Notes: a model not told the origin generated them from the sequence alone. A DNA stretch of 27,883 nt from Pseudomonadota bacterium (GCA_023394655.1 JAEXAG010000108.1:1-27883), one strand, 5' to 3'; shown: positions 16,379 through 25,799, counted from the first letter of the stretch. Translations and numbers: made by a program.

Positions 16379-17014
16379 TCATGGCCGGTAACCCCGGAGG
16401 AAGAGCGCCACGGCGCCATCGAGGTGGCGGCGGGTGGCCTCGGCATCGCTGCCGCCATCCAGCCCCATCACCAGCCGCGCGTGGATGTCGCCCTTCACCA
16501 GCGACAGGAACTGGGTGGCCGCGAGCGCCGGATCGTCGATGGCGAGTTCGCCGGCTTCGCTGCGACGATGCAGCAGGCTGGCCAATGCGTCCTGGATGCG
16601 CGCCGGCCCTGCCTCCCAGAACAGCTGCGACAAGCCGGGCGAAAGCCCCTGCGGCATGCAGGCCAGCCGATGCCCGGCAATGGCGTGCGGGTCGCAGATC
16701 ATGGTGAAGAACGCCCGGGCGATGTCCAGCAGGCGCTCCTGCAGGGGCACGTCGGGTGCCGGCTCGAACAGCTGCAACGGGACTTCCTGATCGCAATGGG
16801 CCTGCACGACGGCGCTCAACAGCCCGTCCTTGTCGCCGAAGTGGCTGTAGACGGTCAGCTTGGAGACGCCGGCGGCCTGGGCGATCTGGTCCATGCTCAC
16901 GCCATCGAAGCCGTTCTGCGCGAACAGCGACTTCGCCGCTTCGAGGATCGCGGCGCGCTTGGCCGGATCCTTCGGGCGACCCGGTGCCGGGCGGGTGGCG
17001 GCGGTCTGCATCAT
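16379..17014 (-). CDS. TetR/AcrR family transcriptional regulator
   Basis: A 211-residue TetR-type repressor. The N-terminal helix-turn-helix spans about 20-62 (AAILEAAKSLFAQNGFDGVS, MDQIAQAAGVSKLTVYSHFG, DKDGLL); the C-terminal domain (AefR-like type) should bind an unknown ligand. A palindrome 14 bp upstream of the start codon suggests autoregulation. The -10 TATTAT ends 7 nt before the ATG, predicting a leaderless message. No divergent target gene exists here; the next gene upstream, thrB, is on the same strand. The Pcm-like/tolC genes downstream on this strand are candidate targets, since TetR/AefR proteins often control efflux, but this is inference. Confidence 0.92.
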   Translation of the reverse strand: MMQTAATRPAPGRPKDPAKRAAILEAAKSLFAQNGFDGVSMDQIAQAAGVSKLTVYSHFGDKDGLLSAVVQAHCDQEVPLQLFEPAPDVPLQERLLDIARAFFTMICDPHAIAGHRLACMPQGLSPGLSQLFWEAGPARIQDALASLLHRRSEAGELAIDDPALAATQFLSLVKGDIHARLVMGLDGGSDAEATRRHLDGAVALFLRGYRP

Positions 17015-17021
17015 GCCGACA

Positions 17022-17027
17022 ATAATA
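17022..17027 (-). promoter_or_regulatory. -10 element of tetR, leaderless promoter
   Basis: TATTAT on the minus strand, 7 nt before the ATG. It lies directly beside the palindrome at 17028-17039. Confidence 0.55.
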
Positions 17028-17039
17028 AACCGATTGGTT
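17028..17039. promoter_or_regulatory. candidate TetR operator
   Basis: AACCGATTGGTT is an imperfect palindrome (AACC...GGTT arms, near-symmetric centre) in an unusually AT-rich island at 17021-17047. It sits in the spacer between the -10 and -35 zones of tetR, the expected place for autorepression. Confidence 0.5.
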
Positions 17040-17093
17040 CTTTAATTGGTGGCGGAGGGATGCCGGCGGGCCCTTTCGTTCAGGTCGCCCGGC

Positions 17094-18032
17094 TCACAGC
17101 AGGCGCGCGCCTTCGGCATCCACCGGCGACACCCAGGCGCGGCTTTCGAAGCCGGCTTCGCGGAATGCGGCGCGCATGGCCGGTGCCGCTGCTTCGGCCT
17201 CGGCGCGCGATGCGAACCAAGCGAACACCGACGGGCCGCCGCCGGAAATGCTCGATCCCAGCGCGCCGTGCGCGAGCGCGGCGGCCTTCACGGCGGCGAA
17301 ACCGGGGATCAGCGGCGCGCGGCGCGGCTCCACCAGCACGTCGCGCAGGCCTTCCGCCACCAGCGCGAGATCGCCGCGCTCCAGGCCGGTCAGGAACAGG
17401 GCGAGCGCGGTGGTCTGCGCCACCACCTCGCCGATCGCGAAGGGCTCGGCCAGCGCCGCGCGCGCGGCCGCGGTTTCCAGGATCTGCGCGGGATGCACCA
17501 GCACGGCGTGCAGCGCGGGCGGCACCGGGAGGCGCAGCAGGCGATCGCGGGTGGCGAGCGTCACCCCGCCGAGCAGCATCGGCCCGACGTTGTCGCCCTG
17601 GCGGCTGCGGGTGGAGACGAACTCGCCATCCAGCGCGAACGGATACAGGGCCTCGCGCGGAAGCGGTCGATCGAGCAAGGCGTTGGCGGCTACCAGCGCC
17701 GCGACCGCCGAAGCCGCCGATCCGCCCATGCCGGAGCCGAGCGCGATGCCTTTCTCCAGCCGCAGCTCGAATCCGAAGGGCAGTGCCAGCGAATCGCGCA
17801 TGGCGATCAGGGCGGCGCCTGCGGTGTTGTCCGGCGCGTGCAGCGTGATCCGGTCGATGCCGGGCAGGGTGCCTTCGATGGCGGCGATGCGGACTTCGGG
17901 TGCGGCGATGCGGCGCACGCTGGCGATGTCGCCGACGCCTTCCACCACGTGGCCGAGCAGGTCGAAACCGACACCGATGTTGCCCACGCTGGCGGGCGCG
18001 AAGGCGCGGGCGATGGGGGCCGCTTTGTCCAT
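17094..18032 (-). CDS. thrB: homoserine kinase
   Basis: GHMP-family kinase that phosphorylates homoserine in threonine synthesis; 312 residues, the usual length. The start ARAFAPASVGNIGVGFD, the ATP-binding KGIALGSGMGGSAASAV (about 94-110) and the late GSSISGGGPSVFAWF are the three GHMP motifs. Start at 18032 is supported by GATAAT exactly 6 nt upstream, predicting a leaderless message, and by homology beginning at residue 8. In many gammaproteobacteria thrB sits between thrA and thrC; here tetR follows and thiC diverges, so neither partner is adjacent. Confidence 0.96.
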   Translation of the reverse strand: MDKAAPIARAFAPASVGNIGVGFDLLGHVVEGVGDIASVRRIAAPEVRIAAIEGTLPGIDRITLHAPDNTAGAALIAMRDSLALPFGFELRLEKGIALGSGMGGSAASAVAALVAANALLDRPLPREALYPFALDGEFVSTRSRQGDNVGPMLLGGVTLATRDRLLRLPVPPALHAVLVHPAQILETAAARAALAEPFAIGEVVAQTTALALFLTGLERGDLALVAEGLRDVLVEPRRAPLIPGFAAVKAAALAHGALGSSISGGGPSVFAWFASRAEAEAAAPAMRAAFREAGFESRAWVSPVDAEGARLL

Positions 18033-18038
18033 CCGCGG

Positions 18039-18044
18039 ATTATC
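18039..18044 (-). promoter_or_regulatory. -10 element of thrB, leaderless promoter
   Basis: GATAAT on the minus strand, then 6 nt (CCGCGG), then the ATG. A leaderless thrB transcript leaves no room for a threonine attenuator leader. Confidence 0.55.
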
Positions 18045-18301
18045 GCCAACCACCGGCGCGTCGAGGAACTGTAGTGTTTCGTCGTTACGATCGCCGCTGC
18101 CCGCCAACACCCAAGGTGATGCCTCGCGCGCGCAGATCGCCCCTTATTGCGACACGCGGGTGAGCTGGCCGGGCCAGCCGGGTTGGGGCGCGCTGCGCCG
18201 GGTGCCGGGGACCAAGGAGCCTGCGGAAGCCGCCGGGCAGCCCTGAGGCATTCGCCGGACGAAGCCGGTTCGCTTTCCCGATGCCGGCGTGTTCCAATGG
18301 C
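18045..18301. other. GC-rich thrB-thiC spacer upstream of the riboswitch, no gene seen
   Basis: About 255 nt without a credible coding frame. It should hold the thiC promoter, which I cannot place. Several short GC hairpins occur, for example around GCTGGCC/GGCCAGC at 18164-18178 and GGCGC/GCGCC just after 18180. No known riboswitch consensus other than the downstream TPP element was recognised. Confidence 0.4.
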
Positions 18302-18387
18302 GCCGGAAGCGGGGGTACCGGCGTGCCGGTTGAGACATACCCTTCGAACCTGATCGGGTTGAGACCCGCGTAGGGAAGCTTTGCGGC
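18302..18387 (+). promoter_or_regulatory. TPP riboswitch (thi element)
   Basis: Conserved blocks of the thiamine pyrophosphate aptamer occur in order: TGAGA at 18331-18335, GAACCTGATC at 18346-18355 and GCGTAGGGAAGC at 18368-18379. The closing P1 helix pairs GCCGGAAGC (18302-18310) with GCTTTGCGGC (18378-18387). The aptamer lies about 130 nt before thiC, as expected for TPP feedback on thiamine synthesis. The expression platform is not clear: hairpins at 18386-18402 and around 18422-18438 (followed by TTT) are candidates, and the weak thiC ribosome site would suit translational control. Confidence 0.95.
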
Positions 18388-18517
18388 ATGGTCCGGCCAT
18401 GCGCGCCGCCGCTTTGATGTGAGATCCGGAAGCCGGTCTTTCGCAAGCACCCGCAGATGTCCGTGCGGATGCTGCATGACGGCCTCTCCGCCCGCCTTCA
18501 ACAAAGTGAGCGATGCC
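18388..18517 (+). promoter_or_regulatory. expression platform region of the thiC riboswitch
   Basis: A 6-bp hairpin GCATGG/CCATGC (18386-18402) overlaps the end of P1, and an imperfect CCGG hairpin near 18422-18438 is followed by TTT. Near the ATG only GTGAG (18506-18510) resembles a ribosome site. Whether control is by termination or by access to the ribosome site cannot be decided by eye. Confidence 0.4.
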
Positions 18518-20398
<1,881 letters not shown>

Positions 20399-20492
20399 TG
20401 CCGGTGCGCCCGGCGCCGCGCCCGCCGCTCTCCACGGTGCGCCCACGCATGGCGGGCGCATCATGCGCGGCATGAACCGAGGAGGGGACGCG

Positions 20493-21176
20493 GTGGCGGC
20501 AGGCGGGACCGGCGACAGGGCGTGGCAGCGGCTGCTCAAGCGCCATCCGTCCGCGGCATTGCTCGCGGTGCAGTTGCTGAGCCTGCCGCTGTACGTGGTG
20601 CTCGACGGCACCACCGGGCGGCTGGTGTTCAGCGCCATCACCCTGCTGGTGGTGATCCTGGCGTTGCGGGTGATCACCCGCAGCCCGCTGCACAATGCCG
20701 TCGGCTGGCTGCTGGCGCTGCCGGCCATGGCCTTGACGATCGCGGGCGTCGGCCTGCATCTGGGGCAGTTGCTGCCGTGGATGGCCCTGCTGGAAGCGCT
20801 GCTCTACCTGTATGCCGCCGGCGGCCTGATCGCCTACATGATGTCCGATCATCGCGTCACCCGCGACGAACTGTTCGCGGCCGGGGCCACCTTCACCCTG
20901 CTGGCCTGGGGCTTCGGCTATCTGTATGCCGCTTGCCAGTACTGGGTGCCGGGCAGCTTCGCCGGCATGGTCGAGCCCGACCGCCCGCGCACCTGGATGG
21001 AGCTGCTGTTCCTCAGCTTCACCACGCTTTCCGGCGTCGGCGTGGGCGACGTGGTGCCTGTCGTGCCGGCCTCGCGCGCGCTGGTGATGATGGAGCAGTT
21101 CGCCGGCGTGGCCTATCTGGCCGTGGTGGTCTCGCGGCTGATCGGCCTCACCGTGGTGCGCCGGCAGCGCGATTGA
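20493..21176 (+). CDS. ion channel family membrane protein (Ion_trans_2 / KcsA-like pore)
   Basis: A 227-residue inner-membrane protein with about five hydrophobic segments before a pore loop and one after. The last two segments and loop form a two-TM potassium-channel-type pore: LLFLSFTTLSGVGVGDVVPV, then VMMEQFAGVAYLAVVVSRLI. The selectivity filter reads GVGVGD instead of canonical TVGYGD, so potassium selectivity is uncertain. The GTG at 20493 is preferred because GAGGAGG (20479-20485) lies 7 nt upstream; ATGs at 20463 and 20472 would give slightly longer forms and overlap that site. It is a single-gene unit after thiC. I see no cytoplasmic ligand-binding or RCK domain. Confidence 0.83.
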   Translation: MAAGGTGDRAWQRLLKRHPSAALLAVQLLSLPLYVVLDGTTGRLVFSAITLLVVILALRVITRSPLHNAVGWLLALPAMALTIAGVGLHLGQLLPWMALLEALLYLYAAGGLIAYMMSDHRVTRDELFAAGATFTLLAWGFGYLYAACQYWVPGSFAGMVEPDRPRTWMELLFLSFTTLSGVGVGDVVPVVPASRALVMMEQFAGVAYLAVVVSRLIGLTVVRRQRD

Positions 21177-21282
21177 GCGGATGAATCCGCGGCAACACCC
21201 GGCATCCGAATCGTGCGTGTTCACCGCCGGTATCCATACGGTTTCCTAACATCTTCGCATGTCCCTCATCCGGAGTGTCGCC

Positions 21283-21894
21283 ATGACCATGCAACGCCTG
21301 CGCCGCTTCGCGCCCGCCGGCTTCATCGCCGTCCTCTGCCTGTTCCTGGCGGCCTGCGTGACCGGGCCGCGCGTCCGTACCGATTACGACCCGAACGCGA
21401 ACTTCGGCCAGTACCGCACCTGGGGCTGGTACGAACCCATCGCCATGGAGCAATCCGGCTATTCCACCTGGATCAGCGAGCGCATCAAGGCGAACGTGCG
21501 CCAGGAAATGGAGGCACGCGGCTATCGCTACGTCGAAACCTCGCCGGACCTCAAGGTGAACTTCCAGGGCGTGGTGAACGAACGCCGCGAGGTCTACACC
21601 ATGCCGCGCAGCGATATCACCTGGATCTACAGCTACCGCGCCCGCAGCTATGTCGCGGTGCCGGTCTGGTACGACGAGGCCCGGGTCAGCCGCTACACCG
21701 AGGGCACCATCACCGTGGACGTGGTGGATGGCCGCCAGAACCGCCTGGTCTGGACGGGTGACGCCATCGGCCGCGTGGTCAGCCGCACGCCGGAAGCACG
21801 CGCGGCCGAGGTGGATGCCTCGATCGCGGCGATCTTCTCGCGCTATCCCTACCGCGCGGGCGATGCCCAGCCGATCCCGCTGCCGCGTCGCTGA
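21283..21894 (+). CDS. DUF4136 domain lipoprotein
   Basis: A 203-residue predicted lipoprotein. The signal peptide ends at the lipobox LAAC (Cys25), followed by VTGPRVRTDYDPNANFGQYRTWGWYEP, typical of DUF4136: a tyrosine/tryptophan-rich start followed by a conserved tail in which the protein is compared across monomers (GTITVDVVDGRQNRLVWTGD). The role of the family is unknown. ATG at 21283 has CGGAG 7 nt upstream; an in-frame ATG at 21259 preceded by TAACAT at 6 nt is an alternative leaderless start. A strong bidirectional terminator follows, separating it from convergent ppa. Confidence 0.9.
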   Translation: MTMQRLRRFAPAGFIAVLCLFLAACVTGPRVRTDYDPNANFGQYRTWGWYEPIAMEQSGYSTWISERIKANVRQEMEARGYRYVETSPDLKVNFQGVVNERREVYTMPRSDITWIYSYRARSYVAVPVWYDEARVSRYTEGTITVDVVDGRQNRLVWTGDAIGRVVSRTPEARAAEVDASIAAIFSRYPYRAGDAQPIPLPRR

Positions 21895-21910
21895 TCGGCG
21901 CTGAAAAAAC

Positions 21911-21945
21911 GAAAAGGCCGCGCATGCAAGCGCGGCCTTTCTCGT
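21911..21945. terminator. bidirectional terminator between DUF4136 lipoprotein and ppa
   Basis: An 11-bp perfect stem (21913-21923 with 21930-21940) and 6-nt loop. A-runs on the left (GAAAAAACGAAAA) and TTTCTC on the right give a T-run on both strands, so it serves both convergent genes. Confidence 0.9.
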
Positions 21946-21976
21946 GGGGCCGGCGTGGTGTTGCCGGCCGGTGGCA

Positions 21977-22531
21977 TCAGAACGCCGGCTTCTCGTCTTC
22001 CGGTACCGCGTTGTAGCGAGAGATCGCATCGCGCAGGATGGCCTTGGCCTCATCGGCGCCGCCCCAGCCGTCGAGCTTCACCCACTTGCCCTTCTCGAGG
22101 TCCTTGTAGTGCTCGAAGAAGTGGCCGATGCGCTCCAGCCAGTGGCTGGACACCTGCTCGATGTCGGTCACGTGGGCGTAGCCCGCGAACACCTTCGCAT
22201 CCGGCACCGCCACCAGCTTCTCGTCGCTGCCGGCCTCGTCGCTCATCTTCAGCACGCCCACCGGGCGGCAGCGGATCACCGAACCCGGCACCAGCGGCAG
22301 CGGCAGGATCACCAGCACGTCGGCCGGATCGCCGTCACCGCAGAGCGTGTGCGGGACGTAGCCGTAGTTGCAGGGGTAGCGCATCGGCGTGGACAGGATG
22401 CGGTCGACGAAGATCGCTCCGGACGCCTTGTCCACTTCGTACTTCACCGGCTCGGCATCCTTGGGGATTTCGATGATGACGTTGATTTCGTCCGGCGGAT
22501 TCTTGCCGGTGCTGACCATGTCCAGGCCCAT
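21977..22531 (-). CDS. ppa: inorganic pyrophosphatase, family I
   Basis: Soluble cytoplasmic enzyme that hydrolyses pyrophosphate to two phosphates; 184 residues. The metal-binding signature DGDPADVL places Asp66, Asp68 and Asp71 where E. coli has its catalytic aspartates. Other conserved parts are YEVDKASGAIFVDR, RYPCNYGYVP and HYKDLEKGKWVKLDGWGG. The ATG at 22531 gives an N-terminus like xanthomonad relatives; a TAGAAT box lies 33 nt upstream. The membrane pyrophosphatase gene lies 3.3 kb away, so the cell has both a dissipating and an energy-conserving route for pyrophosphate. Confidence 0.97.
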   Translation of the reverse strand: MGLDMVSTGKNPPDEINVIIEIPKDAEPVKYEVDKASGAIFVDRILSTPMRYPCNYGYVPHTLCGDGDPADVLVILPLPLVPGSVIRCRPVGVLKMSDEAGSDEKLVAVPDAKVFAGYAHVTDIEQVSSHWLERIGHFFEHYKDLEKGKWVKLDGWGGADEAKAILRDAISRYNAVPEDEKPAF

Positions 22532-22564
22532 GCTGCGTGCTCGTCGTGTGGCGGTGGGAGCGTC

Positions 22565-22570
22565 ATTCTA
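22565..22570 (-). promoter_or_regulatory. -10 element of ppa
   Basis: TAGAAT on the minus strand with a weak -35 (TTTCGC) 17 nt upstream, predicting a leader of about 27 nt. Confidence 0.5.
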
Positions 22571-22623
22571 GCGCCGCATGCTGCATTGCGAAAAACCGCC
22601 TTGCGCGCGTGCCCTGCGGCAAC

Positions 22624-22651
22624 GAAAAACGGCGGCCCGGAAGGCCGCCGT
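22624..22651 (-). terminator. terminator of the mechanosensitive-channel-like gene
   Basis: A perfect 9-bp stem (ACGGCGGCC / GGCCGCCGT) with a 5-nt loop, followed on the minus strand by TTTTCGTT. It lies 25 nt past the stop codon. Confidence 0.9.
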
Positions 22652-22675
22652 CTTCGTGAAGCACAAGGGAGGATT

Positions 22676-24265
22676 TCAGTTGTGCGGAGGCTCGCCGCCG
22701 GATCGGCGATCCAGATACTGGCTGGCCCAGCGTTCGGCGATCCGACCGGCGGCATTGCGGCCGCCCACCCCGAAGGCGATCGCCACCGCCACCGCCACCG
22801 AGCCCAGCACCAGCGCGAAGGCGAGATTGACGATGTCGTCGGCGATGCCCATCGCACGCAGGCCCATGGCGATCACCAGGCCGAGGATGGCGATGCGGGC
22901 GATCCGCGCCAGCCCGACGGCATTGCCGGGATTGGCGCGCTGGATGGCCTTGGCGGCGAGGTTGGCCAGCCAGTAGCCCACCACGAAGATCACCAGGCCA
23001 AGCAGGATGTCGGCACCGAAGGCGATGAAGGTCTCCACCAGGTCGCGCACGCCGGTGAAGCCGACCAGATCGGCGGCCTCGACGGTGGCGAAGAGCATGA
23101 TGAAGAACAGCGCCAGCTTGCCCACGAACTGCGAGAGCGTGCCGCCTACGACCGGCTCGGGGGCGGTTTCGGGCAGCGGCGGTGCCGGGATCCGCGGCGT
23201 ATCCACGGCATCGACGGCGGTCGCGGCCGGCAGCGAGGGGCGCGCATCGAAGGCGTGGCCGAGGCCGAGGTGATGCGGCAGGCGGTCGAGCCCGAGGCTG
23301 GACAGCAGGCGCGCCACCAGCCCGGCGGCGAAGCGGCCGATGAACCACGCCAAGGTGAGGATGGCGGTGGCGGCGAGGATGCCGGGGATCGCCGAGACCA
23401 TGATGTCGAGCATGTGGGTCAGCGGCGCGGAGATCGCGGTGATGTGCAGGGCATCGAGCGCGGCGATCAACGCCGGCACGAATACCAGGATGAAGGCAAG
23501 GGTGCCGCCGAGCTGCGACAGGCGCAGGTCGCGGGTGCCTTCGGACTGCGCGGAAAGCCGGTCCACGCCGGTGCTGGCCAGCAGGTTGCCGACCAGGCCC
23601 TTGACCACCTTCGCCACCACCCAGCCGACCACCGCGATGACGATGGCCACGAAGATGTTGGGCAGCATCGACATGATGTCGCCGGTCATCGTGGTGAGCG
23701 GTGCCATCAGGCCGTCGATCTGCAGCACGCCGACGATGGCCGGCAGGAACAGCAGCAGCACCAGCCAGTAGGCGACGTTGCCCATGGTGGCGGACACCGG
23801 CGGCATGGCCGCGCCTTCCGAGAGCTTTTCGTCGAGGCGGGTGGCGTTGAGCGCGCGGTTCACCAGGCTGCGCACCACGGTGGCGACGATCCACGCCAGC
23901 GTGGCCAGCGCCAGCGCCAGCAGGATGCGCGGCAGGTAGGACATGATGGTGGCGGCAAGCACCGAGAGCGGGCCGGACACGCCTTCCACGTTGAAGACGC
24001 TGAACATGCCGAGCAGCGCCAGCAGCAGCACGAACCAGAACACCAGCCGGCTGGCCAGCTTCTCGTAATCGAAATCCGCGGCTTCCGGGGTGGCGCCGTT
24101 GAGGCGGCGGTTCAGGCCGAGCGCGGACAGGCCCTTGCGGGTGCCGGCGGAAAGGGCGAGCGCGACCAGCCAACCGACCAGCAGGATGGCGATGCCGCCG
24201 AGCAGGTGCGGCAGGTAGGAGCCGAGTGAGTTCTGCAGGGAGACCTGCCAGGGAGCGTTGGGCAT
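22676..24265 (-). CDS. mechanosensitive ion channel-like membrane protein with repeated TM_helix modules
   Basis: A 529-residue polytopic inner-membrane protein of the 'conserved TM helix' (CmpX-like) group, related to mechanosensitive channels. One motif recurs about every 90 residues: a Pro followed by a helix with a central Trp/Tyr and a tail ending near LG-x-D/N-x-L, at about 19-53, 112-148, 202-237, 294-329 and 418-445. The last part (LAFALVLGSVAVAVAIAFGVGG, about 481-502) resembles the pore-lining end of this family. A Pro/Ala-rich linker (340-375) splits the repeats. There is no large MscS cytoplasmic domain, so gating is uncertain. AAGGGG just before the ATG at 24265 serves as ribosome site; a GTG at 24280 is less likely. 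A terminator follows. Confidence 0.88.
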   Translation of the reverse strand: MPNAPWQVSLQNSLGSYLPHLLGGIAILLVGWLVALALSAGTRKGLSALGLNRRLNGATPEAADFDYEKLASRLVFWFVLLLALLGMFSVFNVEGVSGPLSVLAATIMSYLPRILLALALATLAWIVATVVRSLVNRALNATRLDEKLSEGAAMPPVSATMGNVAYWLVLLLFLPAIVGVLQIDGLMAPLTTMTGDIMSMLPNIFVAIVIAVVGWVVAKVVKGLVGNLLASTGVDRLSAQSEGTRDLRLSQLGGTLAFILVFVPALIAALDALHITAISAPLTHMLDIMVSAIPGILAATAILTLAWFIGRFAAGLVARLLSSLGLDRLPHHLGLGHAFDARPSLPAATAVDAVDTPRIPAPPLPETAPEPVVGGTLSQFVGKLALFFIMLFATVEAADLVGFTGVRDLVETFIAFGADILLGLVIFVVGYWLANLAAKAIQRANPGNAVGLARIARIAILGLVIAMGLRAMGIADDIVNLAFALVLGSVAVAVAIAFGVGGRNAAGRIAERWASQYLDRRSGGEPPHN

Positions 24266-24385
24266 CTCTTTCCCCTTCACGAATGGATCAACGAAGGTTC
24301 AGGATAGGGAGGCCGGCGTGAACCATGTGTGCCCATGCCATGACCGTGGCGTGAAAGCGACCCGGTGGTCGGCGCGGTCGCGGTG

Positions 24386-25714
24386 TCAGTCGTCCTCGGC
24401 GAGGCGCGCGGCCAGTGCCTGTGCCTGCGCGCGAAGTTCCGGCACCGCGCTGCTCTCCCAGCATTCGCCGCGACGCAAACCGCCGATCACGTGGAGGTTG
24501 CGGGTGATGCCATGCGCGCCGAAGACGCGGCCATCGGCATCGCAGGCCAGCCCGAGGCCGAGTGCGTCGGGGCGCGCCGCCCCGGCCGCGATCAGGCCGC
24601 GCAGCGCGGGATGGCGGGCGAAGCGTGCGGGATCGCCGTCCCAGCCGGTGGCATCCACGATCCAGCGCGCCGGGATCGCGATGGCATCGCGTGCGCTGCG
24701 AGGCGTGACCCGGGCCTCGTCGTTCCCGAAGCCGGCGAGGCGGCCCGCCCGCAAGCCGAAGAGGCCCCGTGCAGCGGCGGCTTCGAGTGCCTTCATCGCA
24801 TCGGCCGGCACGCGATGGCGCACGTGGTCCCACCACGGCCGCAGGTGGCGGAGGAACCGGCTTCGCACCGGCAGCGGCCACGCGCGCCAGATCGCGGCGA
24901 CCTGCGGCCTCAGCCCGTCGGCGAGGGCATCCGGCGAAGATCCGCCGGAGGTCTCCTGCCGGTAACGGCGCACGGCTTCGGCCAGCCGGCCGGCCTGCAG
25001 GGCATCCAGCAGGGCCGGCGAAGGCGCTTGCGGCGGCAGTGGCGGCTCGGGGTGACGGCGCGGCAAGAGCCCGCGCCGGGACAGTGCGGTGATGCGCCCG
25101 CGATGTCCGGCGCGCAACAGGCGGGTCACGATGTCGATCATGGTCAGGCTGGTGCCCAGCACCAGCACCGGATCGTCGATGTCGACACCGTCGAAGGCGT
25201 CTCCGGCCCACGGGTCGTCGATGACCCGTCCCGCGGCGCTGGCAGGCGGCAGCGGCGCGGTGCCGAGCGCCAACACCAGCCGCCGGGCCTCGATTCCGCG
25301 GCCATCGTCCAAGCGCAAGCTGAAGCCGCCCGTCGCGAGCGGTCGGATTTCCTCCACGCTCGCCTCGATGCCTTCGACCCGCGCCGGCTGCGACTCGCGC
25401 AGTGCCTGCCAGTGTTGTCGCAGGAATCGGCCATAGGCGGCGCGCGGAAGAAAGGCGCGCCGGGCCTCGCCTTCGAGTCCGAGGTGGTCGGCGAAGGCGG
25501 CCGGTCGCGCGGCATCCACGCCCATCCGGTCGGCGGGCACGTTGAGCATGTGGCCGGGATCATTGCCGCCGTAGGCAAGCCCGCAGGCGAAATCGCGCGC
25601 CGGGCCGATCACGCGGACCGGAATGCCGCGCTGCATGAGCTGGCTGGCCAGTGCCATGGCGGAGAAGCCAGCGCCGACGATGGTGACGGGGGATGCGGAT
25701 GCGTATTCGGTCAT
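24386..25714 (-). CDS. FAD/NAD(P)-binding protein, COG4529 type
   Basis: A 442-residue flavoprotein with an N-terminal Rossmann motif (VTIVGAGFSAMALASQL, about 10-26) and a second dinucleotide fold around VLVLGTSLTMIDIVTRL (about 184-200). GLAYGGNDPGHMLNVPADRM is typical of the NAD_binding_9 / COG4529 family, whose substrates are mostly unknown; some relatives are hydroxyacyl or amine monooxygenase-like. The C-terminal WIVDATGWDGDPA and HVIGGLRRGECWES complete the family pattern. No partner gene is adjacent. CACAAT lies 5 nt before the ATG, so this could be another leaderless gene, less clearly than polA. The product should be cytoplasmic. Confidence 0.88.
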   Translation of the reverse strand: MTEYASASPVTIVGAGFSAMALASQLMQRGIPVRVIGPARDFACGLAYGGNDPGHMLNVPADRMGVDAARPAAFADHLGLEGEARRAFLPRAAYGRFLRQHWQALRESQPARVEGIEASVEEIRPLATGGFSLRLDDGRGIEARRLVLALGTAPLPPASAAGRVIDDPWAGDAFDGVDIDDPVLVLGTSLTMIDIVTRLLRAGHRGRITALSRRGLLPRRHPEPPLPPQAPSPALLDALQAGRLAEAVRRYRQETSGGSSPDALADGLRPQVAAIWRAWPLPVRSRFLRHLRPWWDHVRHRVPADAMKALEAAAARGLFGLRAGRLAGFGNDEARVTPRSARDAIAIPARWIVDATGWDGDPARFARHPALRGLIAAGAARPDALGLGLACDADGRVFGAHGITRNLHVIGGLRRGECWESSAVPELRAQAQALAARLAEDD

Positions 25715-25754
25715 GCGCCATTGTGCCAGCCGGCATCCGCTCCGCGCGACGGAA

Positions 25755-25778
25755 AGAGCGGCCCGAAGGCCGCTCTCG
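25755..25778 (-). terminator. terminator of hppA with UUCG loop
   Basis: A perfect 9-bp stem (AGAGCGGCC / GGCCGCTCT). On the minus strand the loop is TTCG closed by C and G, an especially stable tetraloop, followed by TTCC. On the plus strand the loop is CGAA and is followed by CGTGTTTT. Confidence 0.8.
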
Positions 25779-25799
25779 TGTTTTCACCCGCGTGCGGGA

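Noticed and set aside
18150..18260. Possible cobalamin riboswitch in the GC-rich thrB-thiC gap
   Set aside because: Neither the conserved GCCACTG box nor the AGCCAGGAGACCTGCC box is present in a convincing form.
21944..24229. Very long plus-strand open frame (about 760 codons) antisense to ppa and the mechanosensitive-like gene
   Set aside because: Its translation is rich in His, Gln, Arg, Asp and Gly without domains, as expected from reading GC-rich genes on the wrong strand; the minus-strand genes have clear homology and terminators.
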